In this document: one piece after another, positions 56,145 to 64,000 of the stretch
How positions within the stretch are numbered: position 1 is the stretch's first letter
Layout: every line of letters starts with the position of its first letter
Source: Pseudoalteromonas arctica
Lineage (GTDB): Bacteria > Pseudomonadota > Gammaproteobacteria > Enterobacterales > Alteromonadaceae
Assembly: GCF_012927645.1 (NCBI RefSeq)
Contig: NZ_JABBMT010000005.1
Location: forward strand, 124,001 to 188,000
DNA length: 64,000 bases
Reading direction: 5' to 3'
The notes under the pieces: model-generated
The model's database searches: none
Told to the model about the DNA's origin: nothing
The model's input: the letters and a program-made list of their open reading frames with translations, nothing else
Program-made: the position numbers and the translations under genes

Positions 56145-58787
56145 GTGTTAGCTAAAAATTTTAAAAAAAGCTTATTAGCAGTCAATATCGGTCTTGTAAT
56201 GAGTGCCGGATTCACTGGTACTGTTTATGCAGCTGAAAAAACTAAAGTTCAAGAAGACGTTGAAGTCATTGAAGTACGTGGTATTCGCGCTTCAAATAAA
56301 GCAAATATCAATGCTAAACGCTTTGCTGTAAGTGTCGTTGATGCTGTAAGTGCAGAAGATATCGGGAAGTTACCTGATTCGGATGTTGGTCAAGCATTAG
56401 CGCGAGTTCCAGGTGTGACAGTTGGTCGTGCGTTTGGACAAGGAAGCTCTGTTTCTATTCGCGGTACGGACCCTTTAATGACTCTTACTACTCTAAATGG
56501 TCAAAATGTTGCGTCTACTGGTTGGTATGACCAAATGAATGTTGACCGTTCATTCAACTACTCTATGTTGCCTGCTGAAATCATTGGTGGTATGGAAGTT
56601 TATAAAACTACTCAAGCTAATCTTGTTGAAGGTGGGATCGGTGGTACGGTAATTGTTAAAACTCGTAAACCTCTTGATATGGATGCTAATACAATTTATG
56701 GCTCTGTTAAGGCTGAATACGGTTCGATCAGTGAGGAAGTTGCTCCTGAAATTTCGGGTATGTACAGCTGGAAGAATGATGATGAAACGTTTGGTATTTT
56801 AGTTGCAGGTTCATATATTGATCGTGAATACTTGCGCGTGGGTACGGAAGCAGATTTAGATTGGGATAGTCGTTCATCAGTACAGCCTTCAAGCTTTTTA
56901 CAAGAACAAGAAAGAACAGCCCTAGATGCTACACTTCAATTTAGACCAAACGACAACTTAGAGTTTGGTGCGCATATTATGTTACTTGAATTAGGTGCAG
57001 ATAGTATCGGTGCTAACATGTATATTGAAACAGATACTAACTGGGGGGAAGGCCCGTCAGCATGTCAAAAGTTTAATGCGGCTGGAGTGTGTACTCTGAG
57101 TGTTACCCCTGAAAGTGCAACATCTAATGTTTTCTTTCAAAACTGGGCGCGTAAAGGTGAAATGACCTCTGATACTTTTGAGTTGAATGGTAAATACATG
57201 GGAGATGGTTTTACTATTGAAGCTGTAGCCGGTCATACTAAGGCTGAAGGTGGCACGCAAATGAGTGCTAACTTTGGTTACGGCTGGTGGGGTGATAAAT
57301 TTAGCCAAATTCAATGGGCTGGAACTGTTGATGCACAAGGTAAGCAAGTTTCTATCGACGGTAGAGATATGGGTTTCACACAGGAGCAGCTAGATTCGTC
57401 AGTCCCAACTTCTACTTGGACTGGTATTCAAGGCCCTAACTCGGATGAAGAAACTTACGCTCAAATTGATTTAGATTTTGATGTCGATTTTGGCGCTATT
57501 ACAAAGTTTGAGACAGGTATTCGCTATACCTCACATGAGTTTGAAAAAAAGCAATACAATGCTATTTATAACCCGGATCTTGAAAATGATTTTAGTCCGG
57601 AAGAGCTTTATTCAGGTACAATGAAGTTAGGTTATGATGAGTGGACCATTCCTAAAGCTAACTTAGATGCGATGATTAATGGCACATTGTCACTGGTTGA
57701 TAAATTTGCTTATAGTCGTTCTGCATACGGTAAAATAGAAGAAGATAATTTATCTCTTTATGGTATGTTTACGTTTGAAGGTGATGGTTTCCGTGGTAAC
57801 TTTGGTGTTCGTTATATTGAAACGGATGTTACTTCAAGTGGTCACGTAATTGATAATTCTCCTGCGGATGATTTGGCTATTAATAATGGTTGGAGCACTA
57901 GTGTTCAAAGTGTTAAAGATAACTATAGTGACGTACTTCCAAGTGTTAATGCTGTTTTTGACTTACAGCAAGATGTAATCTTAAGATTCTCTGCAGGCCA
58001 AGCAATTACTCGACCTAATTATGATAACTTATTCTTATCAACTTCCTCTGGTTATCCTGATGACCGTGTAGGAAACGAGGAAATCACTTACGGAAATCCA
58101 GGTTTGTTGCCGATGAAATCATCGCAAGCAGACTTAAGCCTAGAGTATTACTATGGTGATGGCAATTTAGTGTCAGCAACTTATTTTGTAAAAGACATCA
58201 GTAACTTTATTGTTGCAACAACAGATTATAATCAACAAATTGGTGTCCAAAATACAGAGCTTGGAAAAGATGATTGGACCGTAAATCGTTATCAAAATGC
58301 TGGTGGTGGTAGTATTGATGGTATCGAACTACAAATTAATCATGCATGGGATAATGGTTTTGGTGTAAATGCTAACTACACGTATGCTGATGGTGCTGCA
58401 CCAGCCGAAGTTTATACTGATAGCATCGGTGTTTTCACTGAGTCTTCAAAGCATACAACTAACTTAGTTGGTTATTGGGAAAATGATCTGTTTTCAGCTC
58501 GTGCAGCATATAACTGGCGCTCTGAATATATGATTCGTGAGTATGGTAAATATTACGGCAACCGTATGCATGATGATTTTGGCACACTTGATGTTACCCT
58601 TGGTTGGAATGCAACAGAAAATGTAGCTGTTCGCTTTGAAGCGATTAATTTAATGGGCGAAGACGATGTTCAATATGGTGCTGCTGATTTCGGCACATCT
58701 GTTAAGCCAGCTCTTCAAGAAGATTTCCCTGCTTGGTCATTCAAAGGTGAAACAACTTATAAGCTTGGTGTAAGCTTCAACTTCTAA
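56145..58787 (+). CDS. TonB-dependent receptor (carbohydrate uptake type)
   Basis: The 880-residue outer-membrane protein has a signal peptide (about 1-29), a TonB-box-like VEVIEVRGI near 40, a plug with SVVDAVSAEDIGKLPDSDVG and RVPGVTVGRAFGQG near 80-105, and a 22-strand barrel ending in aromatic TYKLGVSFNF. The plug is typical for the TIGR01782 subgroup that imports sugars in Xanthomonas, Caulobacter and Alteromonadales. The start is GTG with AAGGGGA 6 nt upstream. It is preceded by two LacI operators and followed by the halogenase-SapC genes, so uptake of a sugar is likely; the exact substrate is unknown. Confidence 0.93.
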   Translation: MLAKNFKKSLLAVNIGLVMSAGFTGTVYAAEKTKVQEDVEVIEVRGIRASNKANINAKRFAVSVVDAVSAEDIGKLPDSDVGQALARVPGVTVGRAFGQGSSVSIRGTDPLMTLTTLNGQNVASTGWYDQMNVDRSFNYSMLPAEIIGGMEVYKTTQANLVEGGIGGTVIVKTRKPLDMDANTIYGSVKAEYGSISEEVAPEISGMYSWKNDDETFGILVAGSYIDREYLRVGTEADLDWDSRSSVQPSSFLQEQERTALDATLQFRPNDNLEFGAHIMLLELGADSIGANMYIETDTNWGEGPSACQKFNAAGVCTLSVTPESATSNVFFQNWARKGEMTSDTFELNGKYMGDGFTIEAVAGHTKAEGGTQMSANFGYGWWGDKFSQIQWAGTVDAQGKQVSIDGRDMGFTQEQLDSSVPTSTWTGIQGPNSDEETYAQIDLDFDVDFGAITKFETGIRYTSHEFEKKQYNAIYNPDLENDFSPEELYSGTMKLGYDEWTIPKANLDAMINGTLSLVDKFAYSRSAYGKIEEDNLSLYGMFTFEGDGFRGNFGVRYIETDVTSSGHVIDNSPADDLAINNGWSTSVQSVKDNYSDVLPSVNAVFDLQQDVILRFSAGQAITRPNYDNLFLSTSSGYPDDRVGNEEITYGNPGLLPMKSSQADLSLEYYYGDGNLVSATYFVKDISNFIVATTDYNQQIGVQNTELGKDDWTVNRYQNAGGGSIDGIELQINHAWDNGFGVNANYTYADGAAPAEVYTDSIGVFTESSKHTTNLVGYWENDLFSARAAYNWRSEYMIREYGKYYGNRMHDDFGTLDVTLGWNATENVAVRFEAINLMGEDDVQYGAADFGTSVKPALQEDFPAWSFKGETTYKLGVSFNF

Positions 58788-58804
58788 GTTTAGCTTTTTT
58801 ATTA

Positions 58805-58832
58805 AAAACCCAGTCTAAACTGGGTTTTTTTT
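58805..58832 (+). terminator. Terminator after the TonB receptor
   Basis: AAAACCCAGT pairs with ACTGGGTTTT over a 4-nt loop with eight T. It lies 18 bp after the receptor stop and just before the halogenase, so it probably limits read-through. Confidence 0.9.
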
Positions 58833-58842
58833 GGGAGTTGTT

Positions 58843-60356
58843 ATGAAAATAAAACGAATCGCGATTGTTGGTGGCGGGACCGCAGGATGGTTGGCCGCAA
58901 ATCACTTAGGTTTAGAGCTATATAAAGATTCAGAAATTGAAATTATAGTATTTGAATCAGCTGATGTCCCAACAATTGGTGTCGGAGAAGGGACTGTTCC
59001 TTACATAATAAAGGGACTGAAGCGATTTGGTATTTCTGAGGCTGAGCTATTAGTTAGTTGCGACGCTACTTTTAAGCAAGGTATAAAGTTCATAAATTGG
59101 TTAGATAGCTCGGTACATCGAGATAATCATTATTATCACCCATTTGACCCTCCTTACCCAGAAGGTTTTGACATTATAACTACTGGTTAAACTCTGAATT
59201 TGATAACCCATACACAGATGTCGGAGTTCAAGCTAGGTTGGCAGAATTAGACTTATGTCCAAAAAAGAAGTCAGCAAAAGAATATGCTGGAGAGTTGACT
59301 TATGCATATCATTTCAATGCATTGAAGTTTGCGAAACTTTTAGCTAATAATGCAATGTCAAAGTATAAAGTAAAGCATAAAATAGCTACTATAGTGGGTG
59401 CGTTTAAAGATTCTGAAGGTTTTATTGATGGCATAAAAACGTCCGAAGGCGAAGAGTTGTACTATGACTTTTATGTTGACTGTAGTGGCTTTTCCTCAAT
59501 TTTACTTCATAAATAAATGGGTGTTCCCTTTCTGAGCATGTCGGATAAAATATTGACAGATAAAGTACTTGTTCAACAAGTTCCTCTAGAAGAGGCTGAT
59601 AATATTAAACCGTACACAAGTGCTATCGCCCATAAAGTAGGGTGGATTTGGGATATTCCACTAACCACTAGAAGGGGAACTGGGTTTGTTTATTCTAGTC
59701 AACATATGACCGAACAGGAGGCGCTTAAAAGTTATTCAGAGTACCTTAAAGTTCCCGTGGAGTCTTTATCACCACGAAAATTAGATATGAAAATCGGATA
59801 CAGGGAGCAGTTTTGGAAAAATAATTGTGTTGGGCTTGGACTTGCTCAGGGTTTTGTCGAACCTTTAGAAGCAACTTCTATACTTATTACAGATTTTTCA
59901 GCTGAAATGCTTGCGAAAAATTTTCCTAGGGAACGTCGGGAGATTAATAGCTTTTTAACTTATTATAACCGGGTTGTTAAATATGTCTGGGATCAAACTA
60001 TTGATTTTATCCAACTTCATTACTTGTTATCGGATAGGCAAGATTCAAAATTTTGGACTGATGTACGTATAACGCCAATAAGATGCGAGTTGAAAGAGCG
60101 GCTTGAGATATTTAGTTTAAAACCTCCTTCGCAATTTGACTTTTTTAGTCGTTTTGATTTATTTGACCATAAAAATTATCTTTATGTTTTATATGGAATG
60201 AAATATTTAACGAAAACGCCTTTATTGTCTGAGATAGAAAAAAAAGTAAGTGCGCAGTATTTTGAACAAAATAATATGTTAATATATTTGGCTAAAGAAC
60301 AGCTTATGGATCATAAGCAATGGCTGCAAGAACTCAAAAGTGTGATGCAAAAGTAA
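58843..60356 (+). pseudogene. Tryptophan halogenase-like gene with a frameshift and a stop
   Basis: The gene codes for an FAD-dependent tryptophan halogenase. It begins MKIKRIAIVGGGTAGWLAA (FAD loop GGGTAGW), has the lysine-type site PTIGVGEGTVP near residue 50, and the family motif WIWDIP near 59650. The frame from ATG 58843 ends at 59190; deletion of one T before 59173 (GACAT instead of GACTAT) shifts frame, which then continues YNYWLNSEFDNPYTDVG. An in-frame TAA at 59514-59516 interrupts it again before GVPFLSMSDK, after which 279 codons run to the end. Two separate lesions argue for a pseudogene, unless the sequence has errors. Full length would be about 500 residues. Confidence 0.85.
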
Positions 60357-60365
60357 GGAGTATCT

Positions 60366-61016
60366 ATGATTGTTCCTATATTTAATAGGCACATATGTAT
60401 TTTTGATTTTGAGTTACACGATAGGTTTATAGGGCGACAGCAAAGTTATACTATAATAAATGAGCTGTTGAGCTCTCCCGATGTGTTATCGAAAGAAAAT
60501 GTACCTGATGCTGAAGGGGGAAGGGCTTTATCAACTGTACACCTGTGTGATAAATACCACATACCTACATTGTTGAATTTTAAACATAATATATTAGGAA
60601 AGTGGATTTTACAGCGGATTTTAGAGTCTGCGTATGATTTAGGGTACGATAAATATCGAGATGTTAGACGGCTTAAGTTCCATCGGACATGGGTTAACAA
60701 AATGGGTAAGAACTGTGATGCTTTAGCCCACAGGCATGCAAACGAAGGTTGGACTATTCCTCATTTAGTTGCAATCTATTATCTTGATGTACCAGAGAAC
60801 AGTGCTGATTTGATTTTTATTAATGATACTTCCTCGATTATGCGCGGAGGGCACGCAAAAGATTATAAAGAAGTAGATCAAGTAAAGGTGAAGGCCAAAA
60901 CTGGCCGTTTGGTATGTCATGACGCTAAGGAATTTCATGCAACTTCAGTCCACAAAAACGATTTGACTCGCACATGTTTAATTTTAGAGGTTGGTTTTGC
61001 GCCATTGAAACAGTAA
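60366..61016 (+). CDS. Possible 2OG-Fe(II) oxygenase-like protein
   Basis: The 216-residue protein has a C-terminal double-stranded beta-helix pattern: ALAHRHANEGWTIPHLVAIY near 115, YLDVPENSADLIFIND near 140, and GRLVCHDAKEFHATSVHKND near 180, in which His residues could bind iron. This resembles the 2OG-FeII_6 family. AAGGAG before ATG 60366 overlaps the halogenase end. Genes of this kind often sit with halogenase, SapC and TonB receptor genes. Substrate not known; an oxidative modification of the imported molecule is speculative. Confidence 0.65.
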   Translation: MIVPIFNRHICIFDFELHDRFIGRQQSYTIINELLSSPDVLSKENVPDAEGGRALSTVHLCDKYHIPTLLNFKHNILGKWILQRILESAYDLGYDKYRDVRRLKFHRTWVNKMGKNCDALAHRHANEGWTIPHLVAIYYLDVPENSADLIFINDTSSIMRGGHAKDYKEVDQVKVKAKTGRLVCHDAKEFHATSVHKNDLTRTCLILEVGFAPLKQ

Positions 61017-61151
61017 TCTAACATGTTAGGGAGAGAACTTTGCTTAACGTACAAATTGCAACAAACATTTCACTTCCTTTTTGCCGTCAAAACCTTTAGC
61101 CTTAGGGCACTAACAGCAAAAAATATAATTTATAAATAACGGAGCAGTAAC

Positions 61152-61856
61152 ATGGCGGAGCAACAAGTACAGCCTTTACACAACGAAAAACATGCCAACA
61201 CTAAAATTCAAAACGGCATCAATGTAGAATTTTTAAAATCTCAGCACTTAGTGCCAGTTGTTGCACATGAGTTTGCGCGTGTAGCAAATGAGTTTCCAAT
61301 GTCTTTCGTGAAGAATAACGAAACAGGTCAATTTCAAGCGGTAGCAATGTTTGGTTTAGAGCCTGGCGAAAACCTTTTTGTAAAAGATGGTAAGTGGACT
61401 GCAGCATTTGCACCTATGGCAACAACACGTTATCCACTTGGATTAGTTAAACATCCGCAAGAAGATCAATACGGTATCGTTATTGATGAAGCAAGCCCAT
61501 TAGTGGGTGAGGCTGAAGGTAATGCACTCTTTGAAAACGGTGAAGAATCTGATTACTTAAAGCGTCGTAAAGAAGCATTAGTATCGTTCATTGAATTTTC
61601 TCACGTAACTGAAGCATTCACTAAATACCTTGCGGATAAAGAGCTTTTAGTGGCACAAACACTGACAGTTGATATTAAAGGCGAGAAAAAAGACATCAAC
61701 GGTATTTACCTGATTGATGAGAAAAAACTGAATGAGTTAAGTGATGAAGCTTTCTTGGAGCTTCGCAAACGTGGTTATTTAGCACCAATTTTCTCATTCC
61801 TAACGTCTACGCACCAAGTAGCACGTTTAGCTCGTTTGAAAGCGCAACAAGCGTAA
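61152..61856 (+). CDS. SapC family protein
   Basis: The 234-residue protein has the SapC pattern: the conserved stretch LVPVVAHEFARVANEFPMSF near 35, then GENLFVKDGKWTAAFAPM and RYPLGLV. SapC was described as a Campylobacter surface-layer-associated gene, but its role in Alteromonadales is unclear. It commonly follows TonB receptors and halogenases in sugar islands. GGAG precedes ATG 61152. Its own terminator follows. Confidence 0.88.
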   Translation: MAEQQVQPLHNEKHANTKIQNGINVEFLKSQHLVPVVAHEFARVANEFPMSFVKNNETGQFQAVAMFGLEPGENLFVKDGKWTAAFAPMATTRYPLGLVKHPQEDQYGIVIDEASPLVGEAEGNALFENGEESDYLKRRKEALVSFIEFSHVTEAFTKYLADKELLVAQTLTVDIKGEKKDINGIYLIDEKKLNELSDEAFLELRKRGYLAPIFSFLTSTHQVARLARLKAQQA

Positions 61857-61871
61857 TGTAAACGAACTATC

Positions 61872-61898
61872 AAAAAAGCGCCTTTTGGCGCTTTTTTT
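61872..61898 (+). terminator. Terminator after the SapC gene
   Basis: AAAAAAGCGCC pairs with GGCGCTTTTTT with a 4-nt loop and T run. Confidence 0.92.
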
Positions 61899-61980
61899 GT
61901 GCCTTTTATCTGGTTGGGGTTGTAATTTAGCGCCAATTTATTCACATTGGTTATACTTATTTCCATCACAAGCTACCTGT

Positions 61981-63015
61981 ATGAACAAGTTACTTTTTAG
62001 CACTTTAGTTAGTGCGTGCTGCATAACGTTAAGTCCACTAGCCATCAGTGCCAATACACCTTTCGCTATTGCTATTCACGGCGGGGCGGGCACGATTGAA
62101 AAAAGCCGTTTTACTCCAGAGCAAGAACAAGCTTATCGCTCTAAACTCAAAGAGGCGGTAGAGACTGGTTATAAAGTACTTGAGCAAGGTGGCGAAAGCC
62201 TAGATGCGGTAACAGCTGCAATCAATGTATTAGAAAACTCGCCATATTTCAACGCGGGTCGTGGTGCTGTCTATACCTATGATGGTTCCCATGAGCTTGA
62301 TGCGTCAATAATGGATGGACGAGATCGTCAAGCGGGAGCGGTTGCTGGTGTTAAACATATTGAAAATCCAATTAATTTAGCGCGCTTGGTGATGGAAAGA
62401 TCGGTTCATGTGATGCTCAGTGGTCAAGGTGCGGAAGAATTTGCCAAAGAGCAGGGCGTTCCATTGGTCGAAAATAACCTGTTCGATACAGACAACCGTT
62501 ATAAAGCGTTATTAAAAGCAAAAGAAAAACTAGATAAAGCTAAAGCTACCAGTAAAGATTATCAAGCAGCGCATCAGGCATTACCCGTTAATTATAAAAT
62601 AGGCACTGTGGGTGCTGTTGCACTTGATAAAAACGGTAACTTGGCGGCAGGTACTTCAACAGGCGGGATGACTGCAAAGCGTTTTGGTCGCATTGGTGAT
62701 GCCCCCATAATTGGTGCTGGTACATTTGCTGAAAATGAATCGTGTGCGGTGTCTGCCACTGGTCACGGCGAGTATTTTATTCGCTATAATGTTGCGGCTG
62801 ATATTTGCGCACGTGTTAAATATCAAAGTAAGACTATTGCACAAGCAGGTGATGAAGTGATTAATAGTGTGTTAAAACCAATTGGTGGTACTGGAGGAGT
62901 GATCATCGTTGATGGCAAAGGTAATGTAAGTTTACCGTTTAATACCAGTGGTATGTATCGGGCCAGTAAATCAAATTCGCAAGCGACCTATGTGGGTATA
63001 TTTAAAGGTGAGTAA
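61981..63015 (+). CDS. iaaA: Isoaspartyl peptidase/L-asparaginase, periplasmic
   Basis: The Ntn-hydrolase of plant-type asparaginases cleaves itself to alpha and beta subunits and removes isoaspartyl residues. The 344-residue protein has a signal peptide (MNKLLFSTLVSACCITLSPL, cut near 23), FAIAIHGGAGTIEKS, and the autocleavage site IGTVGAVALD with nucleophile T209, then GTSTGGMTAKRFGRIGDAPI. E. coli IaaA lacks the signal peptide, so export here is a difference. I start at ATG 61981; the longer frame upstream overlaps the terminator of SapC and is not real. Confidence 0.93.
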   Translation: MNKLLFSTLVSACCITLSPLAISANTPFAIAIHGGAGTIEKSRFTPEQEQAYRSKLKEAVETGYKVLEQGGESLDAVTAAINVLENSPYFNAGRGAVYTYDGSHELDASIMDGRDRQAGAVAGVKHIENPINLARLVMERSVHVMLSGQGAEEFAKEQGVPLVENNLFDTDNRYKALLKAKEKLDKAKATSKDYQAAHQALPVNYKIGTVGAVALDKNGNLAAGTSTGGMTAKRFGRIGDAPIIGAGTFAENESCAVSATGHGEYFIRYNVAADICARVKYQSKTIAQAGDEVINSVLKPIGGTGGVIIVDGKGNVSLPFNTSGMYRASKSNSQATYVGIFKGE

Positions 63016-63033
63016 TCAAAATAAATAGACAAG

Positions 63034-63192
63034 CTATTTTTGTTCTACTGCAAGCTTATTAGTGTAATCACTTTTCACAATCTCTAATGCTTGCAGTACT
63101 TCTTCAGGACTCACATCACTTTGTTCTAAAACCATGATCAAATCAACTGCGAGCTTTACATAGGTTGGTGCTTGGTTTAAATCGTTATTCAT
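63034..63192 (-). CDS. ybaM: YbaM family (DUF2496) small protein
   Basis: The 52-residue protein (MNNDLNQAPTYVKLAVDLIM) continues with VLEQSDVSPEEVLQALEIVK and SDYTNKLAVEQK. It matches E. coli YbaM, which has VKLAVDLIVLLEEN and LRALDIVKRDYEKKL. Its start overlaps the ComFB stop by 8 bp (ATGAATAA), so translation is coupled. YbaM function is unknown. It is easy to miss because it is so short. Confidence 0.9.
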   Translation of the reverse strand: MNNDLNQAPTYVKLAVDLIMVLEQSDVSPEEVLQALEIVKSDYTNKLAVEQK

Positions 63193-63469
63193 TTATGACC
63201 TGTTTCTTGGCTATTTGACTAATAGCAACATCAATTGCAGTATTAACTCTTTCTTCCATATGCTCGCGCTCTTGTAGAGGTAAATAAAACGCCATATCAA
63301 CATCGTAGCGTATATAGCGAGGAGGCAATTGATTCAGCACAGTACAACAAAAGTCGGCCATCACGTCATCACTGTACTGTTTATCGAGTTTGCGTTTGAT
63401 AATCTCTTCAACAACTATTTTTTCATAATAATTATGTATATCATCATGTAAGCGCACTAGTGAGATCAC
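63185..63469 (-). CDS. ComFB-like late competence development protein
   Basis: The 94-residue protein has the ComFB pattern: DIHNYYEKIVVEEI near the start, DDVMADFCCTVLNQLPPRYI with a Cys pair, and YDVDMAFYLPLQEREHMEER near 60. ComFB is needed in Bacillus for competence; in cyanobacteria and marine proteobacteria ComFB proteins are reported to bind c-di-GMP. The role here is open. It precedes ybaM with overlap. Confidence 0.85.
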   Translation of the reverse strand: MISLVRLHDDIHNYYEKIVVEEIIKRKLDKQYSDDVMADFCCTVLNQLPPRYIRYDVDMAFYLPLQEREHMEERVNTAIDVAISQIAKKQVINE

Positions 63470-63535
63470 TATTTTAGAAAAAGATATTACTCAGTCTATA
63501 TTAGGAATTAAAATAAATCGAGATTAAGTAGGGTG

Positions 63536-64000
63536 CTAGCGTAATTGTTGTTTTTCAACTATTTGAATTTTCTCTTCAGTAGCAGATATCGCTTTGCGAC
63601 AGCGACCAAGGCGGTCATGAAGAGCAAGGATCTCTAAATTAATGGCTTTTGCTTTTACAGGACCCACATTTTGCATTCTTAGCTTACATTCTTCAACCAT
63701 CAGTACTAAGCGACGTTCAAATTCATGATTTTGTTTTAGCTCGTCATATAGCTCATGGGCGGGTTGCATAATTTGTTTTACAGCTTGTTGGTAAGGCTCT
63801 GATTTATTGAACTTTTTACTTCGAGGTTTGTAAGTGCTTTTGTTTTCCTTTTCCCAAATAGGGGTTGATTTAATGACGTTAAATACGGCTTGCACCTGAT
63901 TACCAATACGCTCTAGCGCATAATTATGAGCATGACGGCGCTCTAGTGGTGGAAGGCTATTAACTTCATCTTCAATTTCTAGCACATAATCAACTAATTT
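63536..64000 (-). CDS. priC: Primosomal replication protein PriC-like, N terminus beyond window
   Basis: The frame is open through the right edge, so the start lies beyond 64000; 154 codons are visible. The C-terminal part matches PriC: HEFERRLVLMVEECKLRMQN (E. coli QDFERRLREMV) and EILALHDRLGRCRKAISATE, both co-linear. PriC helps load DnaB at stalled forks. A GTG at 63985 could be mistaken for the start, but coding continues upstream (KLVDYV). Separated from ComFB by 66 bp on the same strand. Confidence 0.85.
   Translation of the reverse strand, partial: KLVDYVLEIEDEVNSLPPLERRHAHNYALERIGNQVQAVFNVIKSTPIWEKENKSTYKPRSKKFNKSEPYQQAVKQIMQPAHELYDELKQNHEFERRLVLMVEECKLRMQNVGPVKAKAINLEILALHDRLGRCRKAISATEEKIQIVEKQQLR

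Noticed and set aside
61885-61980. N-terminal extension of the isoaspartyl peptidase
   Set aside because: It overlaps the SapC terminator and would bury the signal peptide.

Overview
The window looks like the chromosome of a marine gammaproteobacterium of the order Alteromonadales, most like Pseudoalteromonas. This is inferred from gene content and low GC, not from a database match. Supporting signs are four tandem tRNA-Asn genes, a TonB-receptor/flavin halogenase/SapC cassette, a LasA-type secreted peptidase, Reg_prop-GGDEF signalling and many orthologues of E. coli housekeeping genes (uvrB, queC/queE, cysB, bepA, pgi, zwf, ybaM, priC). No insertion sequence, prophage, CRISPR array or rRNA was seen. 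Genes lie on both strands in short operons, often separated by bidirectional terminators.

Left part (1-11.6 kb): the start of a membrane protein, a tRNA-Asn x4 array with a clear stringent-type promoter, about 1 kb of AT-rich non-coding DNA holding two inverted DnaA boxes, an overlapping operon MATE transporter - uvrB - two SAM methyltransferases, queC and queE divergent from each other, then a glutathionyl-hydroquinone reductase and a pirin. From 11.6 to 14.6 kb the DNA is decaying: remnants of an MscS-type channel, a GNAT acetyltransferase and a small DUF6500-like gene surround an intact MYG1 gene.

Middle (14.6-40 kb): ychJ, a SulA-like SOS division inhibitor behind repeated LexA half-sites, a Sel1 protein, a purine permease, cysB, serine deaminase, nudL-pabB, class I fumarase, leucine dehydrogenase, a CAT-like acetyltransferase, a periplasmic-propeller diguanylate cyclase, a LasA-like peptidase, an MtfA-like peptidase, a TolB-propeller amidohydrolase, a TetR/HPP pair with a striking double operator, Nif3, a DUF218 protein and metR.

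Right part (40-64 kb): an ankyrin/membrane protein, DUF2069-wrbA-yfgD-bepA, a TusA-like protein with a PerM-type permease, and a three-domain fusion (cysteine desulfurase + persulfide-dioxygenase-like metallo-beta-lactamase fold + rhodanese). Then comes a carbohydrate island: a LacI regulator, pgi, zwf-pgl, a TonB-dependent receptor, a tryptophan halogenase broken by a frameshift and a stop, a 2OG-Fe(II) oxygenase-like protein and SapC. Copies of the motif TGACAGCGTTGTCA (either orientation) precede pgi and the receptor, lie after pgl, and occur in a variant near metR. I infer they are operators of the LacI protein, joining central glucose metabolism to sugar uptake. The window ends with isoaspartyl peptidase, ybaM, a ComFB protein and a truncated priC.

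The most interesting items are the LacI operator set with a possible small RNA at 55.66-55.85 kb, the sulfur-metabolism triple fusion, the SulA candidate with its unusual operator array, the paired TetR operators, and the clustered gene decay.
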